Shown piece by piece: positions 63,401 through 64,000 of a DNA stretch of 64,000 bases. The translations under genes were made by a program, and so were the position numbers. Source of the stretch: Climacteris rufus (lineage: Eukaryota > Chordata > Aves > Passeriformes > Climacteridae); assembly GCA_013398175.1 (NCBI GenBank), contig VZRZ01007791.1, positions 1,544,456-1,608,455 on the forward strand, read 5' to 3'. Under the pieces are notes generated by a model. It saw nothing but the letters and a program-made list of their open reading frames with translations. It had not been told where the DNA came from and did no database searches. The stretch's first letter is position 1, and each line of letters begins with the position of its first letter.

Positions 63401-63619
63401 AATATCATATAGAAGTTAAATATGCAGATTCATACTTGAGTAATTTTTTTTTTTCCAATTTACCACATATACAGTGGGTCTGCTTCTGTTGGTGTCACAC
63501 CTACCTTCGAATAGCCACAGTGAGAGCTTCTGGTGAACTAGCACAGGGACAAATCACCTCCTGCCTTAGACCTTTACTTTGGAAGACATTGAGAAATGCA
63601 TCACAGGAAGAAATGGACC
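356..63619 (-). CDS. DIP2C: DIP2C, internal part: 17 spliced exons
   Basis: This is the span of the gene, and the coding exons inside it are listed separately. Spliced together they give an uninterrupted 722-residue stretch. As I remember the family, DIP2 proteins carry an N-terminal DMAP1-binding region followed by two tandem adenylate-forming (fatty-acyl-AMP-ligase-like) domains, and the full vertebrate protein is about 1550 residues. DIP2 has been linked to diacylglycerol homeostasis and to neuronal development. The window holds the end of domain 1 (residues about 1-305 of the encoded piece), a linker (306-342) and most of domain 2 (343-722). Paralogue C is preferred over A and B because segments such as SQTESLKARGLDLSRV and GLHPRAVSTS match my memory of DIP2C, whereas DIP2A has LSPRAVSTT at that point. 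No alignment was run. All 17 exons have AG acceptors and GT donors. The start codon, stop codon, promoter and poly(A) site lie outside the window. Confidence 0.95.
4965..5125 (-). mobile_element. Old CR1-like 3' end, antisense
   Basis: GGATTCTGTGATTCTAACAG at the left edge looks like the reversed CR1 tail (AGAATCATAGAATC...). It is followed by AGGTCATCCAAGTCTTGCTC and AATGATGGGGCTTCTTCCAC, which fit the antisense consensus (...GATCATCCAGTCCAACCCCCTGCC...GATGGGGCATCCACCAC...). It is strongly decayed. The repeat may extend to about 5230. Confidence 0.55.
5678..5689. repeat. Short (TA)6 microsatellite
   Basis: A run of alternating T and A in the 16.5-kb intron, too short to be of note beyond possible length polymorphism. 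Confidence 0.8.
6283..6283. other. Unresolved base (N)
   Basis: A single ambiguous base within intronic sequence. Confidence 1.
9163..9204. repeat. 19-bp inverted repeat with 4-nt loop (hairpin)
   Basis: The left arm 9163-9181 (CAGTAATTTTACCGAAATT) and the right arm 9186-9204 (AATTTTGGTAAAATTACTG) are complementary at all positions but one, and that one is a G-T pair that would be G:U in plus-sense RNA. The loop is TAAT. It could be the remains of a small palindromic transposon or only a chance AT-rich palindrome. No target-site duplication was clear. Confidence 0.9.
10479..10530. repeat. 27-bp imperfect tandem duplication
   Basis: GATGATGTGTGGAAGTTGGA is followed at a spacing of 27 bp by GATGATGTGTGAAACCTGGA. 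There are two copies only, diverged in the middle. Confidence 0.6.
13830..14129. repeat. 39-bp minisatellite, about 7.7 copies
   Basis: A tandem array has unit starts at 13830, 13869, 13908, 13947, 13986, 14025, 14064 and 14103. The unit begins GGCCTGAGCTGCACAGGGAG and ends CAGGAACAGCCAGGACAT. Copies differ by only a few substitutions (for example GAGCCGC in the third copy and GGCAGCAGC in the seventh). The last copy decays after CACAGGGAGGCAG. The array is GC-rich inside an AT-rich intron. Because 39 is a multiple of 3, frames stay open on both strands (13-residue units TWPELHREAGTAR on plus and MSWLFLPPCAAQA on minus). I consider these by-products of the repeat and not genes. Confidence 0.97.
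16870..16931 (-). CDS. DIP2C: DIP2C exon 16 of window (62 nt)
   Basis: This small exon encodes residues 683-702, GTSGPDPTTVYVDM through ALRHD, plus two bases of an Arg codon. It sits alone between introns of 8.6 and 16.5 kb and is too short to stand out without knowledge of the protein. The acceptor is GTTTACAG. The donor CAG/GTTGGA is weak (T at +3). Phase 0 in and phase 2 out fit both neighbours exactly. Confidence 0.95.
18661..18800. repeat. Purine-rich tract
   Basis: About 140 bp on the plus strand is strongly biased to A and G, with GAGGGAGAGAAGGAAAGAAGG and AAAAAAAAGAGGAGAA-like runs. On the transcribed (minus) sense it is a pyrimidine tract. It is not next to a known splice acceptor. 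Confidence 0.7.
21704..21759. repeat. CA microsatellite with 19-bp perfect tandem duplication
   Basis: A short (AC)n run with AGAC variants is followed by two identical 19-bp units, AGACACAATACATGTACAT, at 21722-21740 and 21741-21759. Each unit contains the palindrome ATGTACAT. Confidence 0.93.
22277..22300. repeat. 9-bp perfect inverted repeat
   Basis: CAGAATAGC, a 6-nt spacer (CCACAA), then GCTATTCTG. It is short and possibly chance. Confidence 0.7.
25551..25721 (-). CDS. DIP2C: DIP2C exon 15 of window (domain 2, 171 nt)
   Basis: This exon is 57 codons, phase 0 at both ends. It encodes residues 626-682, from ARGLDLSRVRTCVVVAEE to RVNLAICLQ. RTCVVVAEERPRIALTQSFS and GLHPRAVSTS favour DIP2C over DIP2A. 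I remember Phe where this sequence has Leu in STSLGCRVN. The acceptor is TTTCTAG and the donor is CAG/GTAAGG. It is symmetric, so skipping would keep the frame, though it would delete the substrate-pocket region of domain 2. Confidence 0.97.
25722..26655 (-). other. DIP2C: DIP2C intron, 934 bp
   Basis: This is a short intron between exons 14 and 15 with a good donor (GTGAGT) and acceptor (TTTCTAG). Nothing else is recognisable inside. Confidence 0.92.
26656..26824 (-). CDS. DIP2C: DIP2C exon 14 of window (domain 2)
   Basis: This 169-nt exon encodes residues 570-625, from VYSGHQSILIPPSELETN to GSQTESLK. It enters in phase 2 (C completes Ser) and leaves in phase 0. SILIPPSELETNPALWLLAVSQYK fits the family pattern (P-x-x-F/L-x-x-x-P-x-x-W-L-x-x-I-x-x-Y). 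The run TKGLGSQTESLK is one of the segments that points to paralogue C. The acceptor is GTCTTGCAG and the donor is AAG/GTGAGT. An 8.7-kb intron precedes it. Confidence 0.96.
28211..28262. other. CpG-rich patch inside AT-rich intron
   Basis: About 50 bp contains seven CpG dinucleotides, including a CCGCGG, flanked by AT-rich and CpG-poor sequence. No reading frame or promoter element around it is recognisable, and it is far too short to be called a CpG island. It may be a remnant of inserted sequence. Confidence 0.6.
32838..32925 (-). other. Unassigned exon-like open segment
   Basis: On the minus strand an open frame reads GCMLQQGFLGTFVIEQHV and continues LGMAADINP up to a strong donor-like site CAT/GTGAGTT. 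The composition is more coding-like than the flanks. I do not recognise the peptide, and it is not part of the DIP2C protein as I know it, since exons 13 and 14 join in phase without it. No convincing acceptor lies upstream: the best AG (CTTGCAAAG) lacks a pyrimidine tract. The plus strand is open here too. It could be a pseudogene scrap, a rare alternative exon, or chance. Confidence 0.25.
35546..35676 (-). CDS. DIP2C: DIP2C exon 13 of window (domain 2)
   Basis: This 131-nt exon encodes residues 526-568, from MSHAATSAFCRSIKLQCE to GFVLWCLC, and ends with two bases of a Ser codon. LDPYCGLGFVLWCLCSVYSG lines up with the HDMGLIGG-type motif that follows the A3 loop in fatty-acyl-AMP ligases. 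Here the acidic residue and Gly-Leu-Gly are kept. The acceptor is TTTCAG and the donor is CAG/GTGAGG. Confidence 0.95.
35677..38449 (-). other. DIP2C: DIP2C intron, 2.8 kb
   Basis: This intron lies between exons 12 and 13. The part from about 37540 to 37960 resembles ancient interspersed-repeat sequence (see separate entry). The rest is AT-rich unique sequence, including a TTAA-rich run near 37011-37026. Confidence 0.9.
37540..37960 (+). mobile_element. Possible ancient SINE/CR1 remnant
   Basis: GGTCACTTCACCAGCTCTGT followed by AAAACAGGGAAAATTATGCT resembles the conserved core of old amniote SINEs (CACTT..CCTCTCTG...AAATGGGGATAAT). TTTTACTGTGCCTTGGTAAA followed by ACCAGTAGTGGGATAAT resembles CR1 ORF2-end sequence. 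Both matches are weak, and the two parts may be unrelated. Confidence 0.3.
38450..38559 (-). CDS. DIP2C: DIP2C exon 12 of window (A3-like loop of domain 2)
   Basis: This 110-nt exon encodes residues 490-525, from DLPKKRPAQIYKPSNPET to TTGMLAGVK. It enters in phase 1 and leaves in phase 0. AYLDFSVSTTGMLAGVKMSH is the equivalent of the phosphate-binding A3 motif (Y-x-S-G-S-T-G-x-P-K-G-V). The STTG core (residues 516-519) and the Val-Lys before MSH are visible, but the Gly of the SGSTG pattern and the PKG are not. The acceptor is CCCACCAG and the donor is AAG/GTAGGG. Confidence 0.95.
38560..38680 (-). other. DIP2C: DIP2C intron, 121 bp
   Basis: This is the shortest intron in the window, between exons 11 and 12. 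It has the donor GTAAGT and an acceptor preceded by a pyrimidine-rich CTGTCTCTGTCCCACCAG. Its length is near the practical minimum for vertebrate introns. Confidence 0.93.
38681..38792 (-). CDS. DIP2C: DIP2C exon 11 of window (domain 2)
   Basis: This 112-nt exon encodes residues 452-488, from VSRSACLMTTQLICKLLR to RTWPPVLDT, and ends with one base of an Asp codon. It includes a run of four alanines (REAAAAVD). I remember human DIP2C as WPLILDT here, where this sequence has WPPVLDT. The acceptor is ATTTCTAG and the donor is CAG/GTAAGT. Only a 121-nt intron separates it from the next exon. Confidence 0.95.
38793..41472 (-). other. DIP2C: DIP2C intron, 2.7 kb
   Basis: This intron lies between exons 10 and 11. 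The octamer AGGTGAGC spans both splice boundaries (see findings). Nothing else is recognisable. Confidence 0.92.
41473..41594 (-). CDS. DIP2C: DIP2C exon 10 of window (domain 2)
   Basis: This 122-nt exon encodes residues 412-451, from IDLIAAFYGCLYAGCVPI to TLPTVKMIVE. It enters in phase 1 and leaves in phase 0. AAFYGCLYAGCVPITVRPP corresponds to the conserved AxxGxxxAGxVxVPV..PP region. The donor is GAG/GTGAGC. The six bases after the splice site are the same as the first six bases of the next exon, so unspliced read-through would still give VEVSR before diverging. The acceptor is CCTTGCAG. Confidence 0.96.
41595..43232 (-). other. DIP2C: DIP2C intron, 1.6 kb
   Basis: This intron lies between exons 9 and 10. 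It contains AT-rich sequence with short A runs and no gene or clear transposon. Confidence 0.92.
43233..43356 (-). CDS. DIP2C: DIP2C exon 9 of window (domain 2)
   Basis: This 124-nt exon encodes residues 370-410, from GTIANSLTCVQLHKRAEK to GDHVALVYPP, and ends with one base of a Gly codon. SLTCVQLHKRAEKIAVML followed by GDHVALVYPPG corresponds to the LTYxEL...GDxVAxxxPNG pattern (A1/A2 region) of AMP-forming ligases. The acceptor is TCTGTGCAG and the donor is CCAG/GTACAG. Confidence 0.95.
43357..47041 (-). other. DIP2C: DIP2C intron, 3.7 kb
   Basis: This intron lies between exons 8 and 9. It contains a mixed TA/TG microsatellite at 44044-44080. Otherwise I see no gene or clear repeat. Confidence 0.92.
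44044..44080. repeat. TA/TG/CA microsatellite
   Basis: A run of (TA)n is followed by TGTGTGTACATATGCACATACAC. It is an ordinary intronic microsatellite. Confidence 0.85.
47042..47122 (-). CDS. DIP2C: DIP2C exon 8 of window (start of domain 2, 81 nt)
   Basis: This exon is exactly 27 codons, phase 0 at both ends. It encodes FLFLSEVLQWRAQTTP to LLNCR (residues 343-369). FLSEVLQWRAQTTPDHVLY matches the N-terminal pattern of adenylate-forming domains (L-x-x-R/A-x-x-x-P-D). Because it is symmetric, skipping it would keep the frame but remove the start of domain 2. I have no evidence that this happens. The acceptor is TTGCAG and the donor is AGG/GTAAGG. Confidence 0.95.
47123..47859 (-). other. DIP2C: DIP2C intron, 737 bp
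   Basis: This intron lies between exons 7 and 8. It is AT-rich, with an AAT/AAC-type trinucleotide run near 47776-47800. Nothing else is seen. Confidence 0.92.
47860..47969 (-). CDS. DIP2C: DIP2C exon 7 of window (interdomain linker)
   Basis: This 110-nt exon encodes residues 307-342, from IGPASVMVGNLVSGKRIA to EDNDQARK. It enters in phase 1 (AA completes Glu) and leaves in phase 0. The peptide is polar and links the two adenylation domains. It contains VMVGNLVSGKRIAQASGRD, which I remember as conserved in the family. The acceptor is TATTCTAG and the donor is AAG/GTAAGC. Confidence 0.95.
49586..49655. repeat. 35-bp imperfect tandem duplication
   Basis: Two adjacent 35-bp copies begin ATTCATGAC and end GCTCTTCTTC. 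They differ at a few positions, such as CATTTTTAAAG versus AGTTTTTTAAG. The duplication lies next to the CR1-like fragment in the intron between exons 6 and 7. Confidence 0.9.
49735..49930 (-). mobile_element. CR1-like fragment, antisense to plus strand
   Basis: The stretch containing AACTCTAGGTGTGGTCTCAG, then CAGTGCCTTGTAGAGTGATA and CTTTGTGAAGGTGCTTCTAG, follows the order of antisense CR1 sequence (ACTCCAGGTGTGGCCTCA...CAGTGC...TAGAG...). It is diverged and lacks the 3' terminus. The assignment rests on memory of the consensus, so the boundaries are approximate. Confidence 0.55.
50064..50265 (-). CDS. DIP2C: DIP2C exon 6 of window (A10-like motif lacking Lys)
   Basis: This 202-nt exon encodes residues 239-305, from AIDSIHQVGVYCLALVP to NLPKPRQKQP, and ends with one base of a Glu codon. 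It completes the small lobe of domain 1. PKTPLGGIHL (residues 260-269) sits where active adenylate-forming enzymes have the A10 motif P(K/R)TxSGK. The catalytic Lys position is occupied by Gly, so a conventional adenylation step by domain 1 is doubtful on sequence grounds (inference). The Cys-rich HPCNVLMCPHTCVTNLPKP segment follows. The acceptor is TTTTTAG and the donor is CCAG/GTAAGA. Confidence 0.96.
50266..54537 (-). other. DIP2C: DIP2C intron, 4.3 kb
   Basis: This intron lies between exons 5 and 6. A GC-richer block at about 52200-53060 has overlapping short open frames on both strands that do not resemble known proteins. It might be a degraded transposon, but no LTR, poly(A) tail or target duplication is visible to me. 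Confidence 0.92.
54538..54652 (-). CDS. DIP2C: DIP2C exon 5 of window (C-terminal lobe, domain 1)
   Basis: This 115-nt exon encodes residues 201-238, from IAVFSVSVLHDERIVIVAEQ to SRVLQ. It enters in phase 2 (A completes Arg) and leaves in phase 0. The acceptor is CCTATAG and the donor is CAG/GTAATG. The VFSVSVLHDERIVIVAEQ strands belong to the small C-terminal lobe of domain 1. Confidence 0.95.
54653..55451 (-). other. DIP2C: DIP2C intron, 799 bp
   Basis: This intron lies between exons 4 and 5. It starts with the weak donor GTTTGA and ends with CCTATAG. Nothing else is recognisable. Confidence 0.92.
55452..55660 (-). CDS. DIP2C: DIP2C exon 4 of window (A8-like motif of domain 1)
   Basis: At 209 nt this is the longest exon in the window. 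It encodes residues 131-199, from VFPMTSSGGPITEYPF to EPMKFVYRG, and ends with two bases of an Arg codon. It carries the hinge region of the first adenylation domain: RTGLLGF (residues 148-154), then GKMDGLMVVSGRRHNADDI, which is the counterpart of the RTGDLG...GRxDDxIKxxGxRI pattern of adenylate-forming enzymes. The usual Asp in RTGDLG is Leu here, as I recall for vertebrate DIP2. The donor AAG/GTTTGA is weak (T at +3 and +4, G at +5), but the next exon restores the frame exactly. The acceptor is TTTTACAG. Confidence 0.95.
55661..57822 (-). other. DIP2C: DIP2C intron, 2.2 kb
   Basis: This intron lies between exons 3 and 4. It contains AT-rich unique sequence with no gene or clear transposon. 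Confidence 0.92.
57823..57959 (-). CDS. DIP2C: DIP2C exon 3 of window (adenylation domain 1)
   Basis: This 137-nt exon encodes residues 86-130, from IMCSVKPDGIPQLCKTDE to SGMTKNTFE. It enters in phase 1 and leaves in phase 0. The acceptor is CCTCTAG and the donor is GAG/GTAAGT. The run DEIGELCVCAIATGTSYYG is the domain-1 counterpart of the conserved GEI(W/L)V strand followed by the GYW/GYY region in AMP-forming ligases. Confidence 0.95.
57960..59538 (-). other. DIP2C: DIP2C intron, 1.6 kb
   Basis: This intron lies between exons 2 and 3. It contains AT-rich unique sequence with no gene or clear transposon. Confidence 0.92.
59539..59678 (-). CDS. DIP2C: DIP2C exon 2 of window (adenylation domain 1)
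   Basis: This 140-nt exon encodes residues 39-84, from PTDDSNQPPGRGVLS to VQDVGLVMPG. It enters in phase 2 (finishing an Arg codon with G) and leaves in phase 1 (G of an Ala codon). The acceptor is TTTGTAG and the donor is GGAG/GTAAGG. The segment VGLVMPGA resembles the stretch leading into the A6/A7 region of adenylate-forming enzymes (typically a G-x-x-x-P-G motif). The sequence is very close to what I remember of the human protein. Confidence 0.95.
59679..63504 (-). other. DIP2C: DIP2C intron, 3.8 kb
   Basis: This intron lies between exons 1 and 2. It carries the best-preserved transposon of the window, a CR1 3' end at 62586-62981. A GC-richer stretch at about 61850-62170 is unassigned. 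Confidence 0.92.
62586..62981 (+). mobile_element. CR1 LINE, 5'-truncated 3' end
   Basis: This is about 395 bp of CR1 (chicken repeat 1) non-LTR retrotransposon in plus orientation, opposite to DIP2C. Recognisable pieces in order are GGAGCTCAGCCTGGAGAA, ATGCTCAGAGAGGACCTTAT, AATGGACTCAAGTTATGCCA, AGGTTTAGATTGGATATTAG, AAGCTCTGGAATAGGCTGCC, TTGGACTCCATGATCTTCAA and GGTCTTTTCCAACCCAAACA, finishing in GTGATTCTAT. CR1 copies end in short ATTCTATG-type units rather than a poly(A) tail. This one keeps about one unit. It covers the end of ORF2 and the 3' UTR only and encodes nothing. The good match suggests a fairly young copy. Confidence 0.92.
63505..63619 (-). CDS. DIP2C: DIP2C exon 1 of window (adenylation domain 1)
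   Basis: This 115-nt exon encodes residues 1-37 of the window protein, from SISSCDAF to EALTVAIR. It opens with two bases (GG) completing a split Trp codon and ends with two bases of an Arg codon. The acceptor is a pyrimidine-rich run ending CCCCAG and the donor is AAG/GTAGGT. The peptide contains VICPCASSPEALTVA. This is the part of domain 1 where acyl-adenylate enzymes carry the A5-type motif that contacts the adenine, by analogy with family members. The preceding exon (ending near DGANP) is to the right of the window. Confidence 0.95.
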
Positions 63620-64000
63620 CTGGGGTAAAAAATAATAATAAAAACAAACATCAGAGGAGAAAAGCAATTTGATTTCTGAAGTGATGCTATTCAAACTGCA
63701 AATGTACTATTTAATATCTAGGCTTTTCAGGAAAAATAATTTAAAAAGGATCCATGTCCACTGGGAAGTACATCATAGCTGTTACAACTATATATATGTA
63801 TATGCAGCTGTGTATGCAGCCAGGGAATAAAGACTGATTTTTGAGCATAAAGTCTTTTCACTATGCTGACATAGAAAAGCCATTACTGCTGGATTTACAG
63901 TACCAATTTCATTACAGTGTTCTTTTTAAGGATGAGGGAAATTAAAGATTTAATTCAGAAATTCAAAGCAAACTACTACAAACAGGCAGAACACCTGTAT
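63620..64000 (-). other. DIP2C: DIP2C intron before exon 1 of window (3' part only)
   Basis: This is the end of the preceding intron, with a pyrimidine- and A-rich tract before the CCCCAG acceptor and a short TA/TG microsatellite near 63789-63802. No upstream exon is seen before the window ends. Confidence 0.85.

Noticed and set aside
1..64000. A previously undescribed system
   Set aside because: Every strong coding signal in the window belongs to one known gene, and the remainder behaves as ordinary intron. I found nothing that requires a new system.

Overview
The window is vertebrate nuclear DNA, most likely from a bird or another sauropsid. It has AT-rich introns with consensus splice sites, a recognisable 3' end of a CR1 LINE at about 62586-62981, and exons of a gene conserved across vertebrates. 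Nothing looks bacterial, plasmid or phage. One unresolved base (N) lies at 6283.

The only gene I can support is an internal part of DIP2C (disco-interacting protein 2 homolog C) on the minus strand. I found 17 consecutive coding exons from 63619 down to 356. Every exon pair joins in phase: the lengths sum to 2168 nt, which is two bases of a split Trp codon plus 722 complete codons with no stop. The 5' part (N-terminal DMAP1-binding region and most of the first adenylate-forming domain) lies to the right of the window. The last part of the second adenylate-forming domain lies to the left.

Layout by product. Exons 1-7 (63619 to 47860) encode the C-terminal half of the first fatty-acyl-AMP-ligase-like domain and the linker. 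Exons 8-17 (47122 to 356) encode most of the second such domain. Exons from 63.6 to 35.5 kb are fairly dense, with introns of 0.1-4.3 kb. Below 35.5 kb the gene thins out into introns of 8.7, 0.9, 8.6 and 16.5 kb that separate four short exons.

The introns hold a 39-bp minisatellite (13830-14129), one clear and two degraded CR1-like fragments, a strong 19-bp hairpin (9163-9204), short tandem duplications, small microsatellites, a CpG-rich patch (28211-28262) and a few open segments I cannot assign. I saw no tRNA, rRNA, CRISPR array, intact retrovirus or second protein-coding gene. I did not find a new biological system. The points most worth checking are the degenerate adenylation motif in the DIP2C product, the minisatellite that is open on both strands, the hairpin, and an unassigned exon-like segment at 32838-32925.
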